Source: an uncultured Chloroflexota bacterium
GTDB lineage: Bacteria; Chloroflexota; Limnocylindria; Limnocylindrales; CSP1-4
Direction: 5' to 3'
DNA length: 64,000 nucleotides
NCBI GenBank assembly: GCA_903822495.1
Contig: CAIJPD010000050.1
Coordinates: 62,001-126,000 of the forward strand
In this document: positions 41,989 through 51,134 of the stretch, piece by piece
Position numbering within the stretch: the stretch's first letter is position 1
How the letters are laid out: every line of letters starts with the position of its first letter
Program-made: the position numbers and the translations under genes
The notes under the pieces: model-generated
The model's input: only the letters and a program-made list of their open reading frames with translations
What the model was told of the DNA's origin: nothing
Database searches by the model: none

Positions 41989-43190
41989 GAAGCTCCTCCA
42001 AGGGGGCCGCCCAGGACAAAGGCGTCGGACCCGAAGTTGGGGACCGGCAGGGGCTTGCCGGCGGCGCGGGCGACCTGCGCGGCATCGGAGCAGACCGGGC
42101 ACGACTGATCTCGCTTCAGGCGCAGCTCGGTGAAGGTGGTATCGAGGGCATCAAACAGGAGCAGGCGCCCCGCGAGGGTGTCGCCCATCCCGATCAGGAG
42201 CTTGAGGACCTCCAGCGACTGGAGCAGGCCCATGATCCCGGGCACCACGCCCAGGACGCCGGCGACGGAGCAGCCGGGGGCCAGCTCGGGCGGGGGTGGG
42301 CTGGGGTAGAGGCACCGGTAGCACGGCCCCTCGTACGGCTTGAAGACCGTGAGCTGGCCCTCGAACCGGAAGACGCTGGCGTGGACCACCGGGATGTTGG
42401 CGGCCACCGCGGCGTCGTTGAGGAGGTAGCGGGTCTCGAACGTGTCCGTCCCGTCCAGGACCACGTCGTAGCCCGCGATCAGCCGCTCGACGTTGTCCGG
42501 GAGGAGCATCTCGTCGTGGGCGATCACCTTGACGTCGGGGTTCAGGGCGTTGATGGCCTTGCGGGCCGATTCGACCTTCTTCTCGCCCACCCGGTCGGTG
42601 GTGTGGATGATCTGGCGCTGGAGGTTGGAGACGTCGACGATGTCGAAGTCCACCAGGCCGATGGTGCCCACGCCCGCCGCGGCGAGGTAGAGGGCGGCCG
42701 GGCTGCCCAGGCCGCCGGCGCCGATGAGCAGCACCTTGCTGTCGAGCAGCTTCTTCTGGCCGTCCGTGCCGACCTCGGGGATGAGGAGGTGGCGGCTGTA
42801 GCGCTGCTTCTGCTCCGCGGTCAGGTTGACCGGTGCGACCCACGAGTAGCCACCGGACTTCCAGGCCTGGAACCCGCCGGCCATGCTGGCGACGTCGGCG
42901 TAGCCCAGCTCCTGGAGCGTCGCTGCCGCAAACAGCGAGCGGACGCCGCCGGCGCAGTACAGGACCACGGGCTGATTCCGGTCCGGGATGGCGGCCTCGA
43001 TCTGCCCCTCGATGTAGCTCTTGCTGATGTGGACCGAGCCGGGCATGTAGCCCTGCTCCCGCTCGGAGTCCTCGCGGACATCCACGACGGTCAGGCCGCC
43101 GCGGGCTCGCAGCGCGTCCACGTCGGCGGCGGTCACCTCGCGGACCTTGGCGCGAGCCTCGCGGAGGAGGTCGGAATAAGACTTCGGCAT
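41985..43190 (-). CDS. E1-like adenylyltransferase with N-terminal rhodanese domain (MoeB/MoeZ type)
   Basis: The protein has 401 residues. Residues about 18-115 are a rhodanese domain with active-site Cys in VVLYCAGGVRS. Residues about 125-370 are a ThiF/MoeB E1 fold with the ATP motif LLIGAGGLGSPAALYLAAAGVG, and two zinc cysteine pairs (CYRC, CPVC). It activates and sulfurates the C-terminus of the CysO-like carrier. In MoeZ and Uba4 the rhodanese domain is C-terminal; here the order is reversed. The GTGA overlap with cysO and the following cysM and mec define the pathway. Confidence 0.93.
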   Translation of the reverse strand: MPKSYSDLLREARAKVREVTAADVDALRARGGLTVVDVREDSEREQGYMPGSVHISKSYIEGQIEAAIPDRNQPVVLYCAGGVRSLFAAATLQELGYADVASMAGGFQAWKSGGYSWVAPVNLTAEQKQRYSRHLLIPEVGTDGQKKLLDSKVLLIGAGGLGSPAALYLAAAGVGTIGLVDFDIVDVSNLQRQIIHTTDRVGEKKVESARKAINALNPDVKVIAHDEMLLPDNVERLIAGYDVVLDGTDTFETRYLLNDAAVAANIPVVHASVFRFEGQLTVFKPYEGPCYRCLYPSPPPPELAPGCSVAGVLGVVPGIMGLLQSLEVLKLLIGMGDTLAGRLLLFDALDTTFTELRLKRDQSCPVCSDAAQVARAAGKPLPVPNFGSDAFVLGGPLGGAS

Positions 43191-43388
43191 GGCGGGACGA
43201 GACTCCGGTGGTGGCTTCGGCTGGCGAAGGGGATGCAAGAGAGAGCGGCTCGAGGGAGGGCGGGTCCGGGGCCCTGGCCGGCAATGCCGGTCGAACGGCG
43301 GCGGGCCCCGTGGGTGTGGCCGGCGATCAGGCCGGCGCCAGACACCTGCAGCGGCCCGCGACGAGCCGGGCCACGACCACGACGGACA

Positions 43389-43802
43389 TCAGATCCCGGC
43401 CCCGGCCTGGTCACGACCGGCCTCGGGGCCGGACTCGGCCAGCTGCGAGAGCGCGCCGCGGAGCGTGTCGTGCGAGAGCATCGCGCACTTGAGGCGCGCG
43501 GGGCTGATCTGGATGCCCAGGAGCTCCAGCAGGTCGTCGGCCCCAAACGACTGCACATCCGCCAGGGGCTTGCCCTTGATCTCGTCGGTGAGCAGGCTGG
43601 CCGATGCCTGGCTGATGGCACAGCCGCGACCGGTGAAGCCCACCGTCTGCACGACGCCATCCACGACGCCCAGCTGGAGTGTGATCCGGTCGCCGCACAG
43701 CGGATTGGCGCCCTCGCGCGTGACGGACGCATCCTCCAACGGCCCAAAGTTGTGGGGCCGCCGGTAGTGCTCCAGGATGTAGTCGCGGTAGAGATCGTCC
43801 AT
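43389..43802 (-). CDS. sufU: SufU-type sulfurtransferase / Fe-S assembly protein
   Basis: The protein has 137 residues. The three zinc/sulfur-binding Cys are in NPLCGD, GRGCAIS and RLKCAML, with the SufU-specific insertion between the second and third. It accepts persulfide sulfur from SufS for cluster assembly. TACAGT lies 10 nt before the ATG, and the gene starts 24 bp after the sufS stop. About 200 bp separate it from the moeB-type gene. Confidence 0.95.
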   Translation of the reverse strand: MDDLYRDYILEHYRRPHNFGPLEDASVTREGANPLCGDRITLQLGVVDGVVQTVGFTGRGCAISQASASLLTDEIKGKPLADVQSFGADDLLELLGIQISPARLKCAMLSHDTLRGALSQLAESGPEAGRDQAGAGI

Positions 43803-43826
43803 TGGGTGCCCGACTGTAGCGTGTCG

Positions 43827-45125
43827 TCAGGAGCGGAAGATCCGCTGGACGTCCCGAAGGCCATCCACCAGCGCATCGACATCCTGGCGGGTTGAGTAGA
43901 CGGAGAAGCTGGCCCGCGCGGTGGCGGGCAGGTTCAGCCGCTCGTGGAGCGGCATCGTACAGTGGTGCCCGGCTCGCACGCAGACGCCGACCCGGTCGAG
44001 CAGCTGCGCCACGTCGTGGGGGTGAGCCTCCGGCAGGTTGAACGGCACCACACCGCCGCGCCGCGCGGCGTCCCGGGGCCCGTACAGGCTGATGCCGGGG
44101 ACCTTCTCCGCGATGGCCTCCAGGGCGTAGGCCACCAGCTCCTGCTCGTGTGCCCGGACGCGGGCCATCCCCAGCCCTGTCAGGTAGTCCACCGCCGCGC
44201 CCAGGCCAATGGTGGCGGAGATGTCCGGGGTCCCGGCCTCGAACTTCCACGGGAGCTCGTTCCAGGTGCTTGCTCGGAGCGTGACGGTGCGGATCATGTC
44301 GCCGCCGGCCATGAACGGAGGCATGGCTTCCAGCAGTTCGCGGCGGGCCCACAGGCCACCGGAGCCGGTGGGGCCAAGCATCTTGTGGCCCGAGAAGACG
44401 TAGAAGTCGACGCCCAGCGCCTGGACGTCCACGGGCAGATGCGGCACGGCCTGCGCGCCGTCGACCAGCACCAGCGCGCCCGCCGCGTGGGCCTGGGCGG
44501 TCATCTCGGCGACGGGGTTGATGGTGCCGAGGGTGTTGGAGACGTGGGTGAAGGCGACGAGCTTCGGCTTGAGCTTGAGGAGCTCGGCGTAGACCTCCTG
44601 GCGGAGGTAGCCCTCGTCGGTGATGGGGATGAACTCCAGGCGCGCGCCCTTCTCGGCGGCCAGGAGCTGCCACGGGACCAGGTTGGCGTGGTGCTCCAGC
44701 TCCGTGAGGACGATGACGTCGCCCTCGCCGATGTTGGCCCGGCCCCACGACCAGGCCACCAGGTTGATCGCCTCCGTGGCGTTCCTGACGTTGATCAGCT
44801 CGCGCGACTCGGGGGCATTGATGAACGCGGCGATCCGCGCCCGCGCGCCCTCGTACGCCGAGGTGGCGCGCTCGCTGATGTCGTAGATCCCGCGGTGGAC
44901 GTTGGCGTTGTAGCCGCGGTAGTAGCCGTCGAGCGCCTCGATGACGGCGAGCGGCTTCTGGCTGGTGGCCGCCGAATCCAGGTAGACGAGCGGCACCCCG
45001 TGCGCCGTCGTCCCCAGGATGGGGAAGTCGGCCCGGATGACCTCGGCCACCAGCCGCCCGTCGCGGATGCGTGGATCGGCCGCGCTGCCAGGGGCGTCGG
45101 TGCCGGGTTCGGAGGTCATCGTCAT
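43827..45125 (-). CDS. sufS: Cysteine desulfurase
   Basis: The protein has 432 residues, a class V PLP enzyme. It has the Lys in FSGHKMLGPTG, a His in ELEHHANLVPW and the persulfide Cys in RAGHHCTMPLHE. It mobilises sulfur from cysteine for SufU. Starts at 45125 and 45119 (both ATG, MTMTS) are equally possible. It lies 58 bp after sufC. A cysteine desulfurase in the same operon as a cysteine-synthesis module suggests balanced sulfur flow. Confidence 0.95.
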   Translation of the reverse strand: MTMTSEPGTDAPGSAADPRIRDGRLVAEVIRADFPILGTTAHGVPLVYLDSAATSQKPLAVIEALDGYYRGYNANVHRGIYDISERATSAYEGARARIAAFINAPESRELINVRNATEAINLVAWSWGRANIGEGDVIVLTELEHHANLVPWQLLAAEKGARLEFIPITDEGYLRQEVYAELLKLKPKLVAFTHVSNTLGTINPVAEMTAQAHAAGALVLVDGAQAVPHLPVDVQALGVDFYVFSGHKMLGPTGSGGLWARRELLEAMPPFMAGGDMIRTVTLRASTWNELPWKFEAGTPDISATIGLGAAVDYLTGLGMARVRAHEQELVAYALEAIAEKVPGISLYGPRDAARRGGVVPFNLPEAHPHDVAQLLDRVGVCVRAGHHCTMPLHERLNLPATARASFSVYSTRQDVDALVDGLRDVQRIFRS

Positions 45126-45183
45126 GTCGTCTGGTCTGCCTTCGCCTGCTTCGGCCGGGTCCGTGTCCGCGCTGGGCCGGGGC

Positions 45184-46046
<863 letters not shown>

Positions 46047-46050
<4 letters not shown>

Positions 46051-46592
46051 GAGACGGTCACGGCTCCCTGGCTGGCGGATGGGTGGCGCAGCGTGCGCGC
46101 TTCGCGCTGCTGCGGCGTGGAGGCGGCCTCGACGTGGACCAGGCGCGACGGGACGAGATCGGCCAGCGTCATGGCATCGAGGGCGCCGGAGATGGCATCG
46201 CGGACACGAAGCCACATCACGTTGACAGTGCAGGCTGAGCTCCGGCCGCACACGCCTGCGTGCTCCGGGTCGTCTGTGGCGCAGATCATCGGGGCGATGG
46301 GCCCCTCGAGGGCGTGCAGGACGTCGCTCATTCGGATCTCGTCGGGCGGACGGCTCAGCTCGTAGCCGCCGTGTGCGCCGCGGGTGCTGATCACGAGGCC
46401 CGCGTCGCGGAGGCTCATCACGAGCTGCTCGAGGTACGCTCGAGGCAGGTCTTCTGCCGCGGCGATCTCGGCCAGCGACGCCGGCCCGGCACCCATCCGG
46501 CGTCCCAGCTGGACCATCAGCCGCACGCCGTACTCGCCCTTCGTTGAGAAGGCGATGGCGCCGCTGCCGTGGAAGCTGGTGCGCTGGCTCAG
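46047..46592 (-). CDS. Rrf2-family Fe-S-binding regulator of the suf operon
   Basis: About 181 residues. The winged helix is clear (FSTKGEYGVRLMVQLGRRMG, LAEIAAAEDLPRAYLEQLV, TRGAHGGYELSRPPDEI). Three Cys in ICATDDPEHAGVCGRSSAC (C-x10-C-x5-C) can bind an Fe-S cluster, as in IscR and RirA. There is no ATG or GTG in the right place; a CTG at 46592 with GAGGA 7 nt upstream is the best start. It heads the operon with a GTGA overlap to sufC, so it probably senses cluster status and controls the whole suf-cys transcript. Confidence 0.85.
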
Positions 46593-47111
46593 GGGAGTGT
46601 CCTCGTGGCAATTCCGACCATTATGATCGGGATTGAGTGTAGCCCTCCCGGCGGCGATCGCGCAACCGTGCGGTGGGGAGCGGCGCTGGGCGGCGGGGGG
46701 CGCGGCGGTGCGGGCGAGCGGCGGGGCGCAAGCGGAGCCGGGTGGCGAGGCAGGGCGCCGTACGCGACGACGGTATTCCGGTACGTCCACCCCATGAGCC
46801 GTATCGCAGGAGTTGCTCCGTAACGTCCAGGGAGTGCGCGTTCCGGAAGACCGCCTGCCTGCCCATCCCGGGTCCGTGCGTGAATCGGCCGTCCGCCGGC
46901 GAACCCGACAGACAGGCCCACCATCGTGCTCACTGGGTGAACGTTCTGGAGAATCGGCGGCTTCCTGACCAGGCCGGCGGGTGCGGGGCAGCAAGGGGGA
47001 CCGGCACCAGGGGGCCGGCGCGGGATCCGGGGCCGCCCCGGGTGCGCGTCGATCAGCGCAGGGGCACGTTCAGCGCAGGGCCCGGTTCAGCTCCGGGGCA
47101 GCGCGTTCCGC
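46593..47111. other. About 520-bp spacer without recognised genes
   Basis: It separates the suf regulator from the Bax-inhibitor gene, both on the minus strand. A minus-strand GTACCGGAATACCG at about 46771-46784 resembles part of the conserved 20-mer of the 73-nt elements, but the rest does not match. The part 46970-47070 is GC-rich with weak inverted repeats. It must contain the suf promoter. Confidence 0.45.
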
Positions 47112-47816
47112 CTAGCGGCGGGACCCCATCAGGCGGAGCATGAACAGGAACAGGTTGATGAAGTCGAGGTAGAGCTGCAGCGCGCCGACGACCGCCGCCT
47201 TCTCCATCGACCCCAGCCGCGCGGCCAGGTCTCCGGCGGAGATGCGCTGCACGTCGTACGCCGTCAGGGCCGTGAAGATGACCACGCCGATGGCGGAGAT
47301 CACGAACCCGATGGGGCCGCTGCCCAGGAACATATTGACCAGCGACGCGATCACAAGGCCGAAGATGCCCATCGTCAGGTAGCCGCCGATGCCGGCCAGC
47401 GAGCGCTTGGTCACCGCGCCGTAGAGGGCGGCTCCACCGAACATCGCCGACGCGGAGAGGAACGCCGAGACCACCGAGGCGCCGGTGTACAGCTGCACGA
47501 TGACCCCGACCGTCAGCCCAATGCTGGCCGCATAGACGAAGAACAGGCCCAGTGCCACGGTGGCGCCGATCCGGCTGATCGCGGAGCTGATGACCATGAC
47601 CAGGATGAACTGGGCGATCACGATCAGGAGGAACCCGTCTGCGGCGAAGGCAAGGAGCCCCTTGCTCCCCTGCACCGCGGCCGCGACACCGGCCGTGAGG
47701 AGCAGGCCGCTGAACATCCAGATGAAGGCCTGGGTCAGGAACGCCGCCGCGAGAGCCGCCGGCGGACGCATACCGACCTGGGACGGAAGCTGCTGAGGCG
47801 GGTACTGGTTGTTCAT
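47112..47816 (-). CDS. Bax inhibitor-1/YccA family membrane protein
   Basis: The protein has 234 residues and seven membrane segments. Family motifs include YGAVTKRSLAGIGGYLTMGIFGLVIASLVN and the conserved Asp pair region TALTAYDVQRI near the C-terminus, then LYLDFINLFLFMLRL. Family members are putative Ca2+ leak channels or interact with FtsH. It follows the adenosyltransferase gene with a 4-bp gap and is probably the last gene of that operon. Confidence 0.93.
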   Translation of the reverse strand: MNNQYPPQQLPSQVGMRPPAALAAAFLTQAFIWMFSGLLLTAGVAAAVQGSKGLLAFAADGFLLIVIAQFILVMVISSAISRIGATVALGLFFVYAASIGLTVGVIVQLYTGASVVSAFLSASAMFGGAALYGAVTKRSLAGIGGYLTMGIFGLVIASLVNMFLGSGPIGFVISAIGVVIFTALTAYDVQRISAGDLAARLGSMEKAAVVGALQLYLDFINLFLFMLRLMGSRR

Positions 47817-47820
47817 CTCA

Positions 47821-48462
47821 CTACTTCGCTGTTGTCCGGCCGGTCCGTGCGGACCGATCGGCCCGGGATGGTGTTGCCGTCCTGGCCTCCGCCTGTTCCG
47901 CCGCCCTCGCGAGCACCCAGAGCAGATCGGCGAGCCGGTTCAGATACCGTACCAGATGGGGTCCAGGCACCAGCCCCACCGCGTCCAGCTCAACCGCCCG
48001 CCGCTCAGCGCGCCGGAGCACGGTGCGGGCAATCTCCAGCGCCGACGAAGCCAGAGTCTCGCCCGGCACCACGAACTCGCGTGGCATGACGATCCGCGCC
48101 TCGAGGTCCACGAGGACCGTCTCCACGCCCCCGACCATGGCGGCTGAGACGCGTGTCACGTCGTCGGCCAGGCGGTCCCACGCGTCCGGGTTGGTCGCCA
48201 GCTCGGCACCCGCGACGAAGAGCTCGCGCTGGAACCGCAGGATCACCGCCGCCAGATCCGGCAGGCCCGCCAGGTTGGCGCGGGCCAGCCCCAGGGCGGC
48301 CACGGCCTCGTCGATCGTGCCGTACGCCTCGGTTCGGAGGTCGTCCTTGCGGATGCGCGCGCCCCCGTACAGGAGGCCGGTCGTGCCGTCGTCGCCGCGG
48401 CCCGTGGCCACGACCGAGGCGATCCCCAGGGCGGGCCGCGACTCTGGCCCGGTGGGCGTCAC
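47821..48462 (-). CDS. pduO: PduO-type cob(I)alamin adenosyltransferase
   Basis: The protein has 213 residues from a GTG. Family motifs are TGRGDDGTTGLLYGGARIRKDDLRTEAYGTIDEAVAALGLA near the N-terminus and the helix RRAERRAVEL...LNRLADLLWVLAR near the C-terminus. It makes adenosylcobalamin from ATP and cobalamin. This is the cofactor that CarH-type regulators use, relevant to the operator-like site at 23049. It lies 7 bp after the DUF59 gene. Confidence 0.94.
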   Translation of the reverse strand: MTPTGPESRPALGIASVVATGRGDDGTTGLLYGGARIRKDDLRTEAYGTIDEAVAALGLARANLAGLPDLAAVILRFQRELFVAGAELATNPDAWDRLADDVTRVSAAMVGGVETVLVDLEARIVMPREFVVPGETLASSALEIARTVLRRAERRAVELDAVGLVPGPHLVRYLNRLADLLWVLARAAEQAEARTATPSRADRSARTGRTTAK

Positions 48463-48469
48463 GCGGTCA

Positions 48470-48829
48470 TCACCACATCAGGCCGGCTTCGCGCGGGTCC
48501 CAACGCTCGGCCAGCAGCGTGACCTTCACGGGATGCTCCGTGACGGATTCGGCCGCCTCCTTGACCTGCTGGATCATCGACCCGGCGTACGGGCAGAACG
48601 GCGTGGTCAGGATCATCTTGATCTCGGATTCATCCTTGCCCAGGATGACCTGCTTGATCAGCGCGAGCTCGACGACGTTCATCCCGATCTCGGGATCCAC
48701 CACGGTGCGCAGGGCGTCGAGGACGGCCAGCTCCATGGCGCGGCGCTCCGCATCGAAGAACGCCGCGGCGCCGGGTGCGGCGGCGGAGGTGGAGACGCCA
48801 GTCTCCCGTGGGTCGGCGGTGTCAGTCAT
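48470..48829 (-). CDS. DUF59/MIP18-family protein (PaaD/SufT-like)
   Basis: The protein has 119 residues. The family core is LDALRTVVDPEIGMNVVELALI followed by KMILTTPFCPYAGSMIQQVKEA, with the conserved Cys. Members help mature Fe-S proteins. The start is the ATG at 48829, giving a 30-residue variable N-terminus. First of a likely three-gene operon with the adenosyltransferase and the Bax-inhibitor-like protein. Confidence 0.9.
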   Translation of the reverse strand: MTDTADPRETGVSTSAAAPGAAAFFDAERRAMELAVLDALRTVVDPEIGMNVVELALIKQVILGKDESEIKMILTTPFCPYAGSMIQQVKEAAESVTEHPVKVTLLAERWDPREAGLMW

Positions 48830-49173
48830 GGTGGGGTGCAATCTCCGGAGCGTCCGGGTGGACAAGTCGAGAGGGTACCACCGAAGGGCCACCTGACCGC
48901 TGGCGGCAGGGCTGACCGGCGGGCGCGATCAGGCGACGGCAGGGCCATGGTTGGCGCCGGGCCCTGGCGCCGAGCCGTCACGGGGCCGGGCGGGCCGGCG
49001 AGGCGCGGCGCCAAAGCCGCGTTCGGGCGGGTGGGCCGGGCGATGGGGGCGGGCCGGGCGATGGGGGCGGGGGCGGCCGAGGTCGGCGCTGGCGAATTCG
49101 AATGAACAGCCCGATGGCCGAACGCGACCCATGGGCCCGATGACGACCATCCGCCCGCGGGCGGGCGCCAGGA
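48830..49173. other. 344-bp spacer without recognised genes
   Basis: It holds a direct repeat of GGGCCGGGCGATGGGGGC (about 49034-49070) and a CCGCCCGCGGGCGG dyad (about 49151-49164), which lies just after the DUF433 gene stop and may terminate it. No convincing ORF or operator was found. Confidence 0.5.
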
Positions 49174-49488
49174 TCAGGGCTTGACGACCACCCCTGGCAG
49201 GCGGTACTGCTCGGGCAGGCCCGCGGCCTCCGCCTCCGTGTACCCCGGGCCGGCGAGCGAGCCGTCCGCATCGAAGAACTCGGCATAGCGGGCGCGGTCC
49301 GCGGCGGCGTACGCATACGCGGCGGCGATGCCCATGGTCTTGAGCTCGGGGTGGTTCTTGATCAGCACGGTCAGGCCGGCGCCGCTCTCCCGCTCCTGGA
49401 GGAGCTGGCGGACGGTGATCCGTGAGCCGTAGCAGAACGGCTCCCCGTTCATGACGAGCGGATCCGACTTGACCCACTTGATGGTCAT
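49174..49488 (-). CDS. DUF433-domain protein
   Basis: The protein has 104 residues. The DUF433 core is SDPLVMNGEPFCYGSRITVRQLLQERESG, a small winged-helix domain often found as an antitoxin-like or regulatory protein. The rest (AAAYAYAAADRARYAEFFDADG) is not the standard DUF433 end. It starts one base after the upstream helical protein gene, so the two are likely partners. No PIN-type toxin is seen beside it. Confidence 0.75.
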   Translation of the reverse strand: MTIKWVKSDPLVMNGEPFCYGSRITVRQLLQERESGAGLTVLIKNHPELKTMGIAAAYAYAAADRARYAEFFDADGSLAGPGYTEAEAAGLPEQYRLPGVVVKP

Positions 49489-49489
49489 G

Positions 49490-49972
49490 TCAGGCGCCCT
49501 TGTAGATGGCATGGAGGATGCGGTTCCGCTTGCGGGCATCGCCGCCCAGACGGCGGTGCCAGTGATAGACGTCGATGGCATCGGCGATGGCCGCGCCGGC
49601 GTGGGCGGCGGCGTCCGGCGCGAGCGTCGCGTCGAGGACGGTCCCGACGGCGGTGGCGATGGTCACCAGGTCGTCCATGGAGACGCGATGGCGGCGGTAG
49701 ACCGGGACCGCCATCTCCGCCCAGGCACGGGTCACGCCCGGGTCTGCCGACGCAACGGAGCGCGAGACGGTCTCGATCAACGTGGCCGTGTCATCGAGGA
49801 GGCGCTGCAGCGCGGGCTGGTCGTGACGCTGCGTGAGGGACGGATCCGCGGCCACGGCGGCCTCGAAGGCGCGCTCGGCGAGGCGGGCACGCGTCGCATG
49901 CAGGGCGGCAGCGGCGGCGGGATCGCCGGCACTCATGTTGCGCGGGGGCAGACCAAGGCTGGGATGACTCAT
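49490..49972 (-). CDS. All-helical hypothetical protein
   Basis: The protein has 160 residues. It is predicted entirely helical, with amphipathic segments such as RARLAERAFEAAVAADPSL, RLLDDTATLIETVSRSVAS and VSMDDLVTIATAVGTVLDATL, and a basic C-terminus (HRRLGGDARKRNRIL). The pattern is somewhat like the N-terminal helical domain of RsbR-type proteins, but no motif confirms this. TAGACT lies 8 nt before the ATG. It is coupled to the DUF433 gene. Confidence 0.65.
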   Translation of the reverse strand: MSHPSLGLPPRNMSAGDPAAAAALHATRARLAERAFEAAVAADPSLTQRHDQPALQRLLDDTATLIETVSRSVASADPGVTRAWAEMAVPVYRRHRVSMDDLVTIATAVGTVLDATLAPDAAAHAGAAIADAIDVYHWHRRLGGDARKRNRILHAIYKGA

Positions 49973-49980
49973 TGACGTGG

Positions 49981-49986
49981 AGTCTA
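49981..49986 (-). promoter_or_regulatory. -10-like TAGACT, 8 nt before the start at 49972
   Basis: TAGACT-N8-ATG on the minus strand; leaderless-type arrangement. Confidence 0.45.
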
Positions 49987-50064
49987 CCGCCCCGCCCGGT
50001 GGGTTGCCACGCGTCCGGGAGGCCCCAAGCCCCCTGCCGCTCGGCCCCTCGCTGGGTGCGCGGG

Positions 50065-50070
50065 TACGAT
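50065..50070 (+). promoter_or_regulatory. -10-like TACGAT, 6 nt before the start at 50077
   Basis: TACGAT-N6-ATG, identical in hexamer and spacing to the box at 34421. Confidence 0.6.
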
Positions 50071-50076
50071 CTGCGC

Positions 50077-50565
50077 ATGAGCAACCCCACCTCCAGCCCC
50101 ACGTCCGGCCCGACCAGCGGCGCATCGGGTTTCCGCCCCGGCCGCGCCAACGACGATCGGGTCCGTCGCGCGACCACGGCCAGGCGCCGGGGCCTGGCAG
50201 GCAGCGGAGGCGCGGCGCTGATCGCGGTCATCGCCGCCGCCGCGATCGCGCTCCTTGGCGGTCTCCTGGCCATCACCGCAGGGCTGGTCGCCGTGTCCGG
50301 GGTGGCGGCGTACCTCGTGGGCCAGGCGCTGCGCGCCGGCGACGGCCCGGGGTCGAGCGCGCCGGGCGCCCCGGCCAGCCGGACCGCCGCTGCGATCGGG
50401 TTGGCGGTGGCCGTCGTCCTCGTGGGCGTCCTGGGCTCGTGGCTGTTGTCGCTGCCGCAGGGCGGCGTCCTGGGCCCGCTGGACTACCTTGGCCAGACGC
50501 TTGGGCTGCTCGTCCCCGTGATGATCGCGATCGCCGCGGTGGCCGCGTGGCTGGGCAGCCGCTGA
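50077..50565 (+). CDS. Small membrane protein with Ser/Thr/Pro-rich N-terminus, unknown
   Basis: The protein has 162 residues. The N-terminus contains TSSPTSGPTSG, then Arg-rich residues and about four membrane segments (about 45-62, 63-82, 104-125, 137-158). TACGAT 6 nt upstream fixes the ATG. A GNAT gene follows after about 50 bp in the same direction. The family is not recognised. Confidence 0.7.
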   Translation: MSNPTSSPTSGPTSGASGFRPGRANDDRVRRATTARRRGLAGSGGAALIAVIAAAAIALLGGLLAITAGLVAVSGVAAYLVGQALRAGDGPGSSAPGAPASRTAAAIGLAVAVVLVGVLGSWLLSLPQGGVLGPLDYLGQTLGLLVPVMIAIAAVAAWLGSR

Positions 50566-50618
50566 GCAGCACCGGGGAGCCGCTGAGTCCCACCGCTGAG
50601 CCGCACCGGAGAGCCACC

Positions 50619-51134
50619 GTGCCGTCACGCCCGCCGCTGAACCTCCCGCTCCGCCGCCCCACCCCGGCTGACTACGCGGGGATCACGATGGCGCTCGACG
50701 ACTGGTGGGGCCGCCACCAGGTCCCCGGGATCCTGTCGCGGCTCTGGTTTGAGCACTTCGCGGGTACGTCGTGGATCGCCCACGCGCTGGACGGCGCGCT
50801 GGCCGGCTACCTCGTGGGCTTCGTGAGCCCGGGCCACCCGGCGGACTTCGTCATCGTCTCGGTCGCCGTCGCCCCCGGCCTGCGCCGCCATGGCGTTGGA
50901 CGGCGGCTGCACGAGGGCGCGGCCGCGGATGCACTGGAGCACGGCGCCGCGCGACTGGTCGAGCCGGCCTGGCCGGGCGACCCGGTGGCCATCGCCTTCC
51001 TGCGTGCGGCGGGCTTTGTGCCGGAGGACCTGCCGGGCACCCGGCGGCTGTACGGCGTCCCCGCCTACCCCGACCAGGAATGGGGCCGCGAAGACCGGGC
51101 GATCTTCGTGCGGGAGCTGGCCGCCGAGGACTAG
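50619..51134 (+). CDS. GNAT-family N-acetyltransferase
   Basis: The protein has 171 residues from a GTG with GGAGAG 6 nt upstream. GNAT features are visible: LRRPTPADYAGI at the start, the acetyl-CoA loop VSVAVAPGLRRHGVGRRLHEGAAADA and the late strand IAFLRAAGFVPED. The acceptor substrate is unknown. The upstream spacer has an imperfect duplication of GAGCCGCTGAG. The stop overlaps the convergent DUF885 gene by 4 bp. Confidence 0.88.
   Translation: MPSRPPLNLPLRRPTPADYAGITMALDDWWGRHQVPGILSRLWFEHFAGTSWIAHALDGALAGYLVGFVSPGHPADFVIVSVAVAPGLRRHGVGRRLHEGAAADALEHGAARLVEPAWPGDPVAIAFLRAAGFVPEDLPGTRRLYGVPAYPDQEWGREDRAIFVRELAAED

Noticed and set aside
46771-46784. A third copy of the 73-nt element upstream of the suf regulator
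   Set aside because: Only GTACCGGAATACCG resembles the 20-mer; the TCCCATCC block and other spaced blocks are missing.
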